NCBI GenBank assembly: GCA_033819885.1
Contig: JAQYUZ010000001.1
Coordinates: forward strand, 558,001-622,000
From: Microbotryomycetes sp. JL201
Lineage: Eukaryota; Basidiomycota; Microbotryomycetes
Direction: 5' to 3'
DNA length: 64,000 nt
Shown here: positions 49,967 to 62,358 of the stretch, piece after piece
Layout of the letters: every line of letters starts with the position of its first letter
How positions within the stretch are numbered: position 1 is the first letter of the stretch
Notes under the pieces: model-generated
Told to the model about the DNA's origin: nothing
The model's database searches: none
What the model saw: only the letters and a program-made list of their open reading frames with translations
Made by a program: the position numbers and the translations under genes

Positions 49967-51273
49967 GGTACCCTGTGTATAGGTGGACTTCTTTCGTGAG
50001 GATTGTGCGAAGGAGATTCGACCCGCCCAACCTTCCAAACTCGCAGCGTCGATCTACAAAATATTTCCAGGTAATCTTCGCGCCAGCTGTACACTCCAGA
50101 GAAATGGTCCTTGGATGGATTTCGAGAAATGACAGGTGTTTGCCGTGACTTCTGGACGACGCACGAAATGGGCCAATGTCTTCAAGACATCTCCAGTCTC
50201 GCCTCACAGGTGGTGGATGCAAACTATCGCCGTGAACGGTTCCTCATTTAGATATGCATTAATCGGACTTGTGCAGCTCATTGCATGGTTCACTTTCTCT
50301 TGCAACGTGCTACCCGACTGAAGGAACTGACCAGACGATGCGCAAGCAATCTGCAGGCGAAATGCTCGGATATTGTTCGCGTAACAACGAGTCCGTAAGA
50401 GCAGAAGGACACATCAGGATGTTTTGAGACAGTTGCTGCGTGCCTGCTCTAACGGCTTTGAAGCTTTGGATGTTGCGCGAGTCGTTGCACAGCCGTTCTT
50501 CAATATTTGCCTTTGCGACTCGATTGTATCATTTTGTAGCGAGCTCCCCATCATAGAAAATTGCATCACTGGTACAAAGCTAAATGTGCCGCGGGGGGAA
50601 AGCGCTTGGTGGCGTTGTGAATCTGATCGCACCGAACCTCGGACCAGAAAGCCAGCTCATCTCGCTAGGCGTGTGCAATTGGTAGCTTTCACCGAGTCAG
50701 TGAGCCCGATCTTTGCTTCACGGGCTGTTAATGTCGCAAGCAAACTGCTGTTGTTTCGCTCGATATCGTTCCGATGATCATCAAAGTCCTGACAGTTTTT
50801 CGACAGTTCAAACATGATCTGTTGTTCAAGCTCGCATATTCAACTTGCCTATCGTATAAGTGGTCGCCGAGCGCTGCTTGTGACCAGTCCTCGGTGATAA
50901 CATGACCTGCATGTAATCCATATGACGATGGTGTCGATTGGAGCTGAAAGTACAGTCGGGCTCGGGCTGCAACGCTCGACATCGGAAGACAAATGCATGT
51001 CAAAGTGACATCACGGTCTGCTTGCTCCGACTTGTTCTTGGCTCTCTTGCACTGCTTTCTTGAAAGTCGAGCCGGCCCGCTCGGGTTCGCGCAGGCGCGG
51101 CGATCGGAGTGCAACTTGTGCAACCTTAAAGCGAGCGCTCCTCGAGCTGGATCTGCAACGCTGCAGCCCGATTGACCGATCAGCGTCGTCAAGTACGATC
51201 TGAACTCGATTTCAGCTATCCTTCGTTCTTCTTGGCCATCTTTCACTCGTTTCGACCACGCTCATCGCCTGAC
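49967..51273. other. Longest unassigned region of the window
   Basis: This is 1.3 kb between divergent ARO2 and RTA1. The longest frames are 172 codons (51246-50728, minus), 129 codons (50222-49833, minus, overlapping ARO2) and 117 codons (50777-50424, plus). They overlap each other, are Cys/Arg/Ser-biased, and match nothing I know. The region may hold long promoters or an unrecognised or non-coding gene. Confidence 0.45.
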
Positions 51274-52588
51274 ATGTCGTCCGTCGACGACAACGTTGGC
51301 TACGCCGATGGAGAGCTGAGGTTCCTCATCTACGGTGCGTCTGCCGTAAGACACTCTATAGCTCCAGCCTCAACTGACCAGTCTCGTTGCAACTGTAGGC
51401 TACGTGCCCTCAATGGGTGAGAACTTGCTTTTCTCGCTCGGGCTTCGGGTCCCAGCTCGGCTCCTGACCTGCTCGTCTGTGACACAGCGGCGGCCATCAC
51501 ATTCACGGTACTGTTTGCACTGATCACACTTGTGCAAACTGGCTACGTCATCAAGTCGAGGTCCTGGTGGTTGATCGTGTTGCTGCTCGGTGGCATCGGT
51601 GAAGTGATCGGCTGGGCTGGCGGCAGGCTGTGGTCATCACAACACGTGTACCAGCTCGACCCTTTCTTGATACAAATCTGCTGGTGGGTCGACGCGCAAA
51701 AATCTCTTTCGAAGCTTATGCCAAACCTTTCTACTCCAGTCTCATCCTGGCCCCTTGTTTCTATTCGTAACTTCGCGGCCACGGTTCAAGTGGTTTCCTT
51801 GTTGGAGAGTCACGCTGACCTAAGAGCATTTCTTGCAGTGCCACCCTATATGCCACCCTCGGCCTCGTTATTCGATCCCTCGACCCCATGAACCGATACT
51901 CCGTCATCAAGCCCCGCAACTATGTCATTTTCTTTTGTCTTGCAGACTTAGTCGCGTGAGCTGCGTTACGTAGCTGCTCTGGGCCCAGGCACTGAATCAA
52001 GCTTCGAGCAGGATCGTCATTCAAGCAGTCGGAGGAGCCATGTCGTCAATGGCACTTCAACGCAACGAAAGTGCAGACACTGGCACCCATATCATGGTCG
52101 CTGGCGTGTGTATTCAATTGGCCGCCATGCTCGCCTTTGTTATTTGCGCCATTGTGTTCTGGAGACGGGTGCGCCAAGATCCAGAATTGCCTCATCGTCT
52201 TAGAGGAAACAAGACGAAATGGCTTGCGTATGGCTCGGCCTGGGCGTCATTTTGGATCTTGCTGCGATGTGTGTATCGGGTTATCGAGCTAGCTGAAGGA
52301 TGGGTAAGTTCCAGATCAACACTGCCCTTCGGACAATACATACTAAACAGCTGGACCGTGCATCAGACTGGATACTTGATTACCACGGAGCCTTTCTTCT
52401 GGGGTCTGGACGCAATTCCTATGGTTCTGACGCAGGCTGTGTTTCTGTTTACGTGGCCGACTTGGTGCGTTGAACCAATCCAAAAGCAAGCGTCCGCAGA
52501 GGCAGGAGCGGTCCTCAGCCCAACGGATACGATCATTGGTGGTGACATGGAAGCAGCCAAGCATCATCCACACAGTGAAAAAGCCTGA
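51274..52588 (+). CDS. RTA1-like membrane protein
   Basis: Six exons, starting MSSVDDNVGYADGELRFLIYG. The second coding exon is 18 nt (51399-51416, YVPSM). Hydrophobic segments: AAITFTVLFALITLVQTGYV, WWLIVLLLGGIGEVIGWAGG, LIQICCATLYATLGLVIR, YVIFFCLADLVAIVIQAVGG, MVAGVCIQLAAMLAFVICAI, AYGSAWASFWILLRCVYRVI and FFWGLDAIPMVLTQAVFLFT, seven in total. RYSVIKPRNYVIFF and IQAVGGAM are the RTA1 signature region, and VYRVIELAEGW with TTEPFFWGLD is the conserved sixth-seventh segment. Family members include Rsb1, which moves sphingoid bases across the plasma membrane, and Rta1, linked to azole and 7-aminocholesterol tolerance. The specific substrate is unknown. Confidence 0.9.
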
Positions 52589-52716
52589 TCGATTGCAGTT
52601 TCCGGGTTGATAGACTATACACGCCCACCGTTGTATCACTGTTCAGTGCCGCAGTTTCAGTCTCGGAAGATGCTATAAATACAAGCAAAAGAATGTTCAT
52701 CTACTCAGAACAGTGT

Positions 52717-55203
52717 CTACAGATTGGGTGTCAACCTGGCAACAAACAAGTTAGCGTTTTCGATGCGATCGGGTTCGATCTGTTGAACACACAGATCGTA
52801 TTGCACGAGCTCGTCAACGTATTCCTGCGTCATGGAAAGCATCTGCCGAGCTTCGATCCAAACCCAAACCTGCAAACATGCGCGTCAGTGCAAATTCGTG
52901 AACCACTGACAACTGACTCGCCTTGAGCATCGTGCCCAAACTCTGCTTGTCAAAGCTACCGGCCGTCTTCAACATTTGGTCCGGACCCATGGCTTTGCCC
53001 AATTGTCTCAAAATTGGGACGGCGCTCTTGAACAAGTCCATTTCTGGATCTAGTTGACGACCAATGCCTTCGAGCAACAAGATTGAAATGACCGTGTTGA
53101 CAAAGTCCGCTTCCATCTTGACGTGGTGTCGTCTCACGTTGTTCAATACCTCGCTGAGGACGTCTGCGATTCGAATCTTGGCCAAAGAGAACGTTTGGCT
53201 CTTGACGCTCAACACGAGGTGTTGCATCCGCAGACAGAACTCTTCTTCATCGAGGACGAGGTCAGGCGTACGACAACGTTCAATCATCAATCGACCAGCT
53301 TCGTAACCGTCAAAGCGCGTCACCGCCGAGAACAGGTCGAGAAAGTTTTGACGGTTTTGGCCGGCAAGTCGTGTAACAAGTCCAGCATCGATGAACACAA
53401 GCTCCGGCTGGTACCCTGCGCGATGGATTTCTTCCATGATTGCATGAAATTCCGCCTGGTCTCGCTTGGCCGCGGAGCGGAGTCGATGGACTATTTCGAC
53501 GCTCGATTCAGACAACGCCTGATCGTGTTCGGGCTCGCCGAAATATTTGGGCAACCAGTTGGACAAGATGCTCTTTGTCGTTGGCTTATAGAATTTGACC
53601 ATAATCTGATCAACGGGGCGAGTCAGTTTTCTGACTTTTCGACGACGTTTGGTCAGACTTGCATTGCCTGGATGCAAATCTGCATGCGTAAAATCATCCA
53701 ATAAGAGCATGTGCTTAAGGAACTGTGTCAACCATCCGGATAAGAGCAAAAGAAAGATAATCGACGCTCACCAAGAACGCATCGAGGCCCAAATTAGCGA
53801 TTCTGTGATCGAAAGCACCGCCGCCATAGTTGAGGAAGGCCTCCAGCGGTACGGCGTCCTCAAATTCTTCGACGAGCACGCCTCGACTAGTGTATTGCTT
53901 CAACGCTCGCGGAAAGCTAACCGTTGGTCGATGTTTAAAGTTGTCCTCGAAGGTGGTCAAGTTGTTTGCCTCTATCCGCAAATCGATCTGACTCATCATC
54001 ATTTCGCCGAAGACTTGTACCTCTTCTGGAAAAGACAGCCACTCCATGCCGGGAATAGAATTGAGTGCTCTTGCGAAGAACATCATTATTTTCAGGTCAC
54101 GCGCAATCATTTGCTCAACGCCAGGGTGCAAGACTTTGATGGCAACTTCGGCAGAGGGTGTGTTGATGGGCTTCTTGTCCTCCGGCGCCTGCACAAGCTT
54201 GCGAGTGATACGAGACGTTGTAGAAGGGTCGATCTGGTGCTTTGGATCGAGGTACTCGTCCGGAAGCACGTCTGACTTGAGAACAGCCTTGTATACTTGG
54301 GCAATAGCGCCAATTCCCATTGGTTTCTCGCCGAACTCGGCAAAGATTTCGCTGAAAGGCTTGCTGAATGCTCGTTCGAGCACCTTTTTCGTGTACCGTA
54401 GCGAGTGAGGCTTTCCGTTCGAATGTAATTTGCCAAACAAGGCGCACAGCTCGGCCGGGAACAGATCTGTTCGCGATCCTGCCCACTGTGCAAGCTGGAA
54501 CGGTACAATGTCAGCCGAGTATCGCCCAAGCTTTCAAGAATGGCAAGCTCACTTTGATAAAAGTGGGACCTGCTCGCTCCATTTGGTGCACAAGCAATCT
54601 GTACCACCATCTAGTCGAGGCTCGTTCTCCTTCGCGCTTGCGGTACCCTCGCCTCTTGTCTCGACCTTGGTCGACGTACTCGAGCAAGAGTACTGGGCTG
54701 GCAAGCACGACTGGCAAAAATAATATGGCAAGATGTACAAATCTCAAGCTGGTCCTGACCGGCTCCCATACGTATACGCGCCAGATGCGCAGTGTCCGGC
54801 CGAGCAGAGTGCGGCTGCGGGCTTCTGCCCTGCGTGAGCTGTCAGAAACCAAGAACTCTTGCTCATCTGGATGCTCCACGGCGTCCTTGATCGTTTGCAG
54901 TGAGGGTTTGTGCGGATGGTGGTCGTCATCCGGAACCATTGGCGAGTCGAGCAGCAGCGGCGAGCAGAATCCAGCTGGCACCATTGAGAAGGCTGCAATC
55001 CATCCCATTGACGCAAAGTTCCACTTTTGCTTGCCGCCGCTGGAGCTTCCGCTACTGTGCGTCCATGAAGAGGCGGGGCGACGAGCGATCGGTCTCCAGA
55101 TCGGCAGATTCGGCATCGGACGACGCCTTAGCTGTCCTTGCAGCACCTGAGTCGACGTCGTCCGTGGGACGGGCACGTGTGCGAGCCGCCGCCCCCTCTG
55201 CAT
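52717..55203 (-). CDS. CQD1: ADCK2/CQD1-like mitochondrial UbiB-family kinase
   Basis: Four exons. A basic mitochondrial leader (MQRGRRLAHVPVPRTTS) is followed by a hydrophobic segment (LAILFLPVVLASPVLLLEYV). The UbiB core has MERAGPTFIKLAQWAGSR (variant of the KxGQ motif), PMGIGAIAQVYKA (Ala-rich loop), AIKVLHPGVE (ATP-binding Lys), DDFTHADLHPGN and VFIDAGLVTRL. The LAQWAS-type sequence and long insert between HADLHPGN and FIDAG place it with ADCK2 and yeast Cqd1, which affects coenzyme Q distribution from the inner membrane, rather than with Coq8. The last intron (52870-52921) uses a GCGAGT donor and joins MLK to VWVWIEARQM; the last exon ends with LTPNL and TAG. Confidence 0.88.
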
Positions 55204-55336
55204 CGTCGGCGGCGACGGAAACAGCGTGAAAGCCCGCGCGACCGACTACCGACGTCATCCTTTCTGAAAGTATCACCAACAATCAGACAAATGGTTCATA
55301 CTCGTTACAAGACCAAAACTCCAGTATGCCAACGTT

Positions 55337-56237
55337 CTACCATTGCACCTGAAATCGGCCCTTTTTTTCGCTCGTCTCTGCAAACGACACGAAACCGTCT
55401 TCTGGCTGCTGTGGCACCGGCCAGTTGCGCAAGCACTCTTGGTGTGATCGCATGCGCTTGCCTGTTTGCGCATTATGGGTGACAAGTGTTAGCTCGTATA
55501 CGGCACAGCCGATATTGCGGCCGAGCGTCGCCTGACCTGCTTTCCGGTACTCTTCAATGGGAACGAATCCCAAGTACGCCACGTTTCCAAAACCTCCAAA
55601 CACGTACACCCTGTTGACAACGAACCTGGCCCAGAAAGCTGAGTGCGCCTGGCCGAGATCCCAGCCACGCGCATCCGGATGCGATAGCTCGTAAGCTTTT
55701 CGCAGCTTTTCGTTCAACTCGCGGTCCTCGGCGGGAATCGGCTCTAGCGTGCCGAAAAGCGCGATTCTCATGCGTCCGGCGGCGAGATTGCCGTCGCCGA
55801 TGCCTTCAAGGTCCGCGATCGACAATGTCAGATTGGCACGATTAGGTGGCAGAGCGTTGCGAAAGATTGTGGCGATGGGCATGCCGAGCAGCAGCAGATC
55901 CCCTTCAGAGTCGGGATACGGGGCATAATATTCCTGTTGATAAAAGCGTCTCGCGTTTGAGCAGTTTTTTTGAGATGAGCAGAGCACGGAGCGTCACCTG
56001 TAGTCCGATTGGGAGCCCCTCAAAGTCACCAGCGCCTTCAGGGTACACACTGATGAGGGTACCAATTTCCTTTGCCCGATAGGCGATCAGTTCGCGGGTG
56101 CGCTGGGCTGCAAGCATGCACGGTCAACTTCGGATCGAATGTGGTGCCCATCATCACTTGCCGGCCTCGAGCATCGTCTCGCGTGCAGACACGGCGGAGC
56201 ACATAACTAAGAGTGCCGTGATCCTGCGGGCGAGCAT
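55337..56237 (-). CDS. CREG-like secreted FMN-split-barrel protein
   Basis: Three exons. Start at 56237 with a signal peptide (MLARRITALLVMCSAVSA). The mature part reads QRTRELIAYRAKEIGTLISV, EYYAPYPDSEGDLLLLGMPI, NLTLSIADLEGIGDGNLAAG, RMRIALFGTL, ELSHPDARGWDLGQAHSAFW, VYVFGGFGNVAYLGFVPIEE, which follows the CREG beta-barrel order (pyridoxamine-oxidase-like fold without a known enzymatic role). A short C-terminal extension after the barrel (CAVYELTLVTHNAQTGKRM) ends FQVQW. The first intron (56108-56161) uses a GC donor (GCCG|GCAAGT). CREG proteins are secreted or lysosomal glycoproteins; the fungal function is unknown. Divergent from PEX11. Confidence 0.85.
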
Positions 56238-56359
56238 CTTGGTCTGGCGCGAGTGTCGGTAATATAGGCAGAAGCCAAACCACAAATGCGCTGGTTTCGC
56301 CGAGCGCGCAGCTTGGCAATTCACCCCACACTCGCAACTCCTGTTGAGCACCTTGCACA
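56238..56359. promoter_or_regulatory. Bidirectional promoter region, CREG-like / PEX11
   Basis: This is 122 bp between divergent start codons. No defined site seen; the role follows from position. Confidence 0.4.
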
Positions 56360-57711
56360 ATGGTCTGTGTTGAAGAAGATCCGACTGCGAGCGCTTGCTG
56401 ATCAAGCCTTGGGCTACAGGCTGCCACCGTCCACCAGCTCGTGCTCCACCCGGCCATCACCGGCGCCTTGCGCGTCGGCAGCACAACCGGTCAGTGTCCA
56501 TTGGCAGTCAGAGCAGCGTAGAATGTGCTGGGCGCCCTCGGCTTGCGCTGGCTGGGGCTCGGCGATTTGATGAAGCGTGTAGCGCGTTCACGTGCATCCG
56601 CGCTTCCAGCTACTGGTTGCACCTTGTATACCCCGAGCGAAGGCTGACCGCGTTGCTCTTTCATCCCTATAGTCGGTCGTGACAAGCTTTACCGCGCAAT
56701 CCAGTATGCGGCTCGGTTTCTCGCATTCTGTCAGTCTCGCACGTCCGGCTCAACCGGCTATCACCGAGAACTTGAGCACGCTGGTTATCGCCTCATTGAC
56801 ACAGAATGACGCGCCACAGACACATTGCGCAAAGGCTACACTAAAGACACGGTCGCTCAATGGTCTGCACTAAAGTCGACTTTGGCCTTGTCCCGCAAGC
56901 GTGAGCGTCGACTTGCGCAAGCTCGTTCCACATTCTGCGATTGCTCATGAACTCTTGACGTGCAACAAAACAGTCATGCGCATCGGCAAGCCACTTGAGC
57001 ACCTGCAAGCGGCCGTCAAAAGCTTGGACATTGCCGATCCCGTCCTCAAGTACACGGCGCTCGGTCGACAGCTCGGATACGCTGGCTATCTCGTCAACGA
57101 TATGCTCGTCTGGGTGAGCTATCAATGCCCTGCTTTCAAACAAATGTCACTGATTCACAGAGTGCGTTGATGTGCAGGCTCACACGGCCAAAGTCCGACC
57201 TTTCACTTCGCCGACTATCGCCAAAATCAATCAGCGTGCGGCACGCTTCTGGTTCACCGGTATCGCTTTCTCGATCGTGTCTTCCGTGTACCGCCTCGTC
57301 GACTTGAACCGCCGAGAGCAGCAAGCACGCCGCGTCAGGAGTTCAGAGAAGGAGACTGAGCGCAAGGCCGAGCTGAAGGCTGTGCTTGCGTGAGTGTTTC
57401 AGGAGCGTGAAGAATGTTTATTGGCTGTGCTCACCATTCAAACCTCGAATGCAGCCAACGCTCCGCTGTCCGCACCCAGCTGCTGCAAGACTCGCTCGAT
57501 ATCCTCATCCCGTCGGGCACGCTCGGCTACCACAAGCTTGACGACGGCATCATCGGTCTCGTTGGGTGAGTTGACTCTTTCGCGCGTGACAACGAGGATC
57601 AAAGAAGTGACGTTACTGACGATTGGAATCGCCACCGCCAGTGTCGTCACGTCGATTATGGGTCTGCGCACTCAGATCAACAAGGTTCTCGGTCCGACAA
57701 AGACCGTCTAG
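56360..57711 (+). CDS. PEX11: Peroxisomal membrane protein PEX11
   Basis: Eight exons. The first coding exon is the ATG alone (56360-56362), followed by a 57-nt intron with GTCTGT donor and TGCTGAT branch. Exon 2 (56420-56489) encodes AATVHQLVLHPAITGALRVG, exon 3 (56673-56729) VGRDKLYRAIQYAARFLAF, exon 4 YTLRKGYTKDTVAQWSALKS, then LMRIGKPLEHLQAAVKSLD, VLKYTALGRQLGYAGYLVND, AARFWFTGIAFSIVSSVYRL, QDSLDILIPSGTLGYHKLDD and a last exon with SIMGLRTQINKVLG. These are the amphipathic and transmembrane segments of Pex11, which elongates peroxisomes before division. All phases fit. The N terminus MAATVHQLVLHP matches other fungal Pex11 starts, which supports the three-base exon. Confidence 0.92.
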
Positions 57712-57958
57712 ATGGGATGGTTTCGGAAGGTACAACATTTTTGCGAGCGGCCGTCCGATTGAAATTCGACCTTGCCTTGTTTGTCCTCGCTTTCAACCTG
57801 TGCTAGTTTTTCTGTTAGTAGAAGAAGAGAATGTAATTCGTATTGTTCCAAAACTCCCCGAGGTTCGAATGGGGTGCGAAATGCAGCGCGGGGTATTGTG
57901 CAGCGCCTTAACCTCGAGTCGACAGGTCAAGGCGGACGAGCGGCTGCGTGCCGCTTGC

Positions 57959-60900
57959 ATGGCACTGCCGCTGCCGCCTGACCCGCCACCTTTACAGTCG
58001 TCTGATGGTGCTGCGGGCAACACTGCCGTAGACGACGAGAACGGTCGGCAGCCGTGGCGCGGCGACGATGATCGACCGCAGTTGCCGGCCACCGTGACGA
58101 TCAACGGCCACAGTACGCGAGCAAAGACGAGCGAGGATGTTGACATGTCACGAGACGGATCGTCTTTGGACCAGATAACCAGCGCCTTGACTGACTCTGA
58201 GCACAATGACGAAATTGGGCCTTTGCACGACAACGATGGCCCATCAACGCTCTACGCCAGCTCTCCTGCCACATTTGATCGCCGTCAAGGCGACCTCGGC
58301 TCCGGGAACCGCAAAAGAAAGCGGAGGAGACGCGCCTCAGTTATCAGGCACGCTTCGGCCGTGGACTTGTCAGAATCGAGCTCCGGTGGGGCGGCACATG
58401 AAGATGATCAGGCATACATTCCGCGACCGGGACCTAGTCTGGGACCTTATCGTGCCCCTAGGGCAGCCAAGCTCGAACGAGATGGCAAAAGACGCGCTAC
58501 CTTCAGCGACAGAGGAACGGGATCGCCAAGCAAGACCTTGATAGAATCCGGCGCACGAGCCAGCAGCGGATCGGAAGCCCTTGCGGCCGATAGAGCAACC
58601 ACATACCCCGAACAAGCGGACCGCAGCGCCAACTTGCAGCGGAAGGGCAAGACAAAGGCGCAAGCTGATTTTCGCCTGTCAGCGAGCCAGGACCCGTTCG
58701 ATCCTCTGTCCTCTGTGCGCACACAGTCTTCCTTGCCAAAAAGTGTCACTGCAAGCTCGCTTGCAAACTACGCCGCGGCGACCGAGAGAGCAGAATCGCC
58801 GTCGCTAATCGACCGAAGAGGACCGCCGACGGCGGCGTCGTACCCGTCATCAGAATCACTCGCTTCGTCAAGTCAGCTGAGCTCAAGTGGACCGTCCAGC
58901 ACGACGTATAATTCTCTGCAGGGAGGTCCACAACCGTCCTTGCAGCAGCTGTTGCAGACGGTCGACTTGGGTGCGGCGCTGAGGCTCGTCCAGACGCTTC
59001 AAACTCAACAACAACCACAGCATGGACACCCACAATTCCTCCCAACTACTCAAAGTATGCAGGCAGTATCACAGAACGCCGAGGCTGGCCCTCCTCAGCT
59101 GTCAATCAGCACCTCAGTGCCGGCCAATTTGCAGAGAGCAACAGAAATCGAGAGCCTACAAAGGGCACCTTTCAGTGGCGGCTATACGTCCGCATTGTCT
59201 CCGATTCCTGCGAGTGCAACCGAAGATGCCGCTCCGGTGACGCCACACACTGCCTCAAGCGATCATTCGCCTATCAGAACTGGCAAGAAGAACCGTGCAT
59301 TGAGCGCAGCATTTGGACTTGGCAGGAAAAACTCGAGCAAGCGCAAGCGTGCTTCGTCGTCCGCACCGACATTCTCTCCACAAGGCTCGAAGGGTCCGGA
59401 CAGAGTACCGGACGAACGAGCAGCCATGGGCGAGTTTGCGAGGTCTTTTGAAGGTGAGCTGATCAATGGATGCCCATATCCCGAATTTGGCTGACACTGT
59501 CGTACTTGCAGAGCGGATCTCTCGAGTCCATTTGTCGCTCTCGCCCGCGACTTTGCGACGCTCTCAGAATTGCGCGCGATACTTGTTAATGCGTTACAAA
59601 CCGGTGTTTGACGCGCTCGAAGAAGGTCAAAAGCCGCCCAACTTGCTGGCCGTCAGCCGATGGAGAGAACGCAAGGAAGAGCAAGACAGATTCAACAGAC
59701 GCCACCCCGCTGGATTTGTGGGCGGAGGCCTTGTCAATTCTGCTGGCTCTCCGAGACCTTCCGGTCTGAGCTCTGGCAGCGATGTCCCGCAACCTACGAC
59801 GCAAGTCTCGAGCTACGGGCCACGGCGCAACAAGTATCCAAAAGCGTGGGAGCTGTACCCGGACGACATAGTGCAGTTCGAGCAGGCCAAGCAGCACGCT
59901 ACGCCAGATAGCTTGGGCCAAGAGTTGACGTCCCCTTTCACGTTCTCGGCTCTCGCGCGACAGCCCACCGAGTCGTCCGATAAGGCGAAGCAGGCTGGAT
60001 ACCCAGAAGCAATAGCGTCACCGAGTCGGTCACCACCACTCCCTGACAAGGCTTTCCAGAGTTACTCACCTCCAAGTCGCCCGACCAATTTTCGGCACGA
60101 TTCGTTCGAGCGTTCGCCTCTGAGTCAGCTCCTCAATTCTTCTGACCTCGAGCCCGTCTCCTCGGTCAGCCCGAATTCTTTCAGCAGGTCAAAACTTGGT
60201 CGAATCAATACCAACGGAACCTCGACAGCGGATTACGAAGCAGCTGTCGAGGCTCGCAAACGCCTTGCCAGCGGTTACTCTAGCTCGCGCGTCGCTTCGG
60301 CGACAACGAGTCGCGATGATCTGCACGCGGTGGATGAGTCTCAGGGCGGGCTGCAACTCTCGACCGCAGACCGTGGAGCATCGTCCGTGCTGACTGCGAC
60401 TGGCGGACATCGACGACGGGGTTCAACGCTCAGCCCGACCGGATCAGTGAACAGGTCGACTCTCACTCGTCAGATTGAAAAGCTGAAAGGCAAGACGCAC
60501 TCGATGCCTTCTCACTACCATGCAACGCATGACGCAGGTGCGCTGAGGCGGCAATCCGTGCCAAGACCGACTCACGGTACCCTGACGGACCCTTCAGAAT
60601 CCGAAACGGGGGGCCACCCGCCGGGGACGTCGGACGGCTTTGGCGATCTCCCCACCAATTCGGCAGCAACAGGTCGAAGAATGACGTCTCGGGACCTTTC
60701 TCTCGGAAGCAGAGGCTACGATTCCGAAGGACTCAGGTCGAGCGGCGAGGACATGTCGCCCTCGGGCATAGGCGCGAACGGCATCGGTAGAGCTGTCCGC
60801 CGTCGCGGCGGACAAAGTCGCCGATTGCTTGCGGCGGCTTGGCAAGGACTTCAAAAGACTTTGGACGCGTACCCCGGTTTCGACGACAGTCCGAATTTTG

Positions 60901-62080
60901 GACATCCCGGTCTCCATCCGATTCCGGTTCACAAGCCTGTGCGCCCGTATCAAAATGCGGTGATCGAGGACGAGTCGGACGACGAATGTGTTGGTCTGAT
61001 TCGGCCACCGCGCGAAGTCCTCGACATCGGGGACGAGGAGTTCGACAAACTGAATGGGTACGTTTCCGATGAGTTCGTGTGATCACTCGAGCTGACTAGA
61101 CCTCCTTTAGCGCCCTGCGCCGACTTCGTGACGAACTCTCGCACGTCGAGGAGGTGTTTGAACAAGTTCCTGCTGTCGTGGACGACAGGCTCACGGCTCT
61201 CACTCGTTACGCCGACCGTACGAAGACTGTGTTTGGTGTGACTGCTGATTATGCCTTCCCGCGCTTGCACGCATCCGTTCTCGGCGAAATTGCGCGTGTT
61301 AAAACGAATCAATTCAATCGCGAGCAACCAGACGGACGGGACTCTGGCTCAGAATCCGACACAGAGTCGTCGTCTTCTGGTCTATCGTCGGATGAAGGCG
61401 CGCGTGTCCGCAATTCCATTTCGCGTCGACCGAGGAGACAGTCGTCTTTCAACGTCGAACCGCTTCGGAAAGTCACCAGACGGCCATCGACTGATCTCGG
61501 TCAACCGAGGGTTGGACTCGTCAATCGACCTCGTTCGCAAACGACCAGCATTGCTTTTGATACACGCAGCTCGAGCCGTGCCCGACAACCTTCCTTGCTC
61601 TCGCGAATCCCCGACTCAAGCGATCGACTGGATCACTTCGTGTTGCTCGAACGAGCGATTGATGAAATGGCTAAGCTGACTCGCGGAATAGACGACGACG
61701 CGGATAAAGTCATAAAACAGCAGCAAGACGTCGACCAGAACATTGCGAGCGTCGTCCAGTCGCTGGACGAGGTCCAAAAGTCAATTGACGACTTTCACTT
61801 TCACAAGGTGGGTTTACATGGTGCGCAGTCACAATTGAGCCCGTGCTGATGTCTGCATGAGCGTCTCCTGAAGCTTCGCATGCTCGAAGATCACTTTTTC
61901 CGTTTGCAGCAATCTCGCTCCAGACCTTCGGCAACGATCGACGCTTTGTGGACCCTGTTGGCTGGCGCGCTCGCCGTCATTCTGTGGTTCTTTTGGCTCA
62001 TAATCACGGTTCTGCGCGTCTTTCGGGCTGTCGTCTTGTTCCCTGTCAGAGTCGTCAAGTGGCTGTTTCTCATATCTTGA
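57959..62080 (+). CDS. Large orphan protein with C-terminal membrane anchor, 1,314 residues
   Basis: Four exons (57959-59453, 59512-61057, 61111-61807, 61874-62080), all phases consistent. Most of the protein is low complexity, rich in Ser, Pro, Gln, Arg and Thr. Ordered islands are ERISRVHLSLSPATLRRSQN, CARYLLMRYKPVFDALEEGQ and KYPKAWELYPDDIVQFEQAK in the middle, SRRLLAAAWQGLQKTLDAYP, then helices LRRLRDELSHVEEVFEQVPA and LLERAIDEMAKLTRGIDDDA with a coiled-coil pattern. The end has a strong hydrophobic segment (LLAGALAVILWFFWLIITVL) and a short basic-hydrophobic tail. This suggests a cytosolic protein anchored in an internal membrane by its C terminus. I recognise no family. The start may also be at 57869 or 57881. 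Confidence 0.72.
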
Positions 62081-62358
62081 GTCACTCAGATGACCTCACA
62101 TCCAGTGCATATTCGCTCGACGATGGTCTGTTTTCTTGCATGTTGTTGCAAAATATTAGTGTCGTGCTTTGGCCCAAAAAACCCTGCAAACGACTTTTGA
62201 GCAGACCTTGGAGCACCGTCCTTTCTTTTTCAGTGCATCCTGCACTTGTTTGAAGAACACGAGGATTGACGTAAAGATGATCGACTAGGATTACACCATT
62301 ACAATACACAGTCAAGGGCAAGCATTGGCCCGTTTTTGACAGCCTCCACCAAGCCGAT

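Noticed and set aside
50728-51246. A 172-codon minus-strand frame upstream of RTA1.
   Set aside because: It overlaps the start of RTA1 on the other strand, has biased composition, no splice continuation and no recognisable domain.
56490-56672. Possible box C/D snoRNA in the 183-nt PEX11 intron (TTGATGA and CTGA about 75 nt apart).
   Set aside because: Box C has T instead of a purine at the first position, and no terminal stem forms.
57861-57885. A GGTTCGAAT-like B box suggesting a tRNA.
   Set aside because: The flanking stem does not pair as a T arm and no A box or acceptor stem fits.
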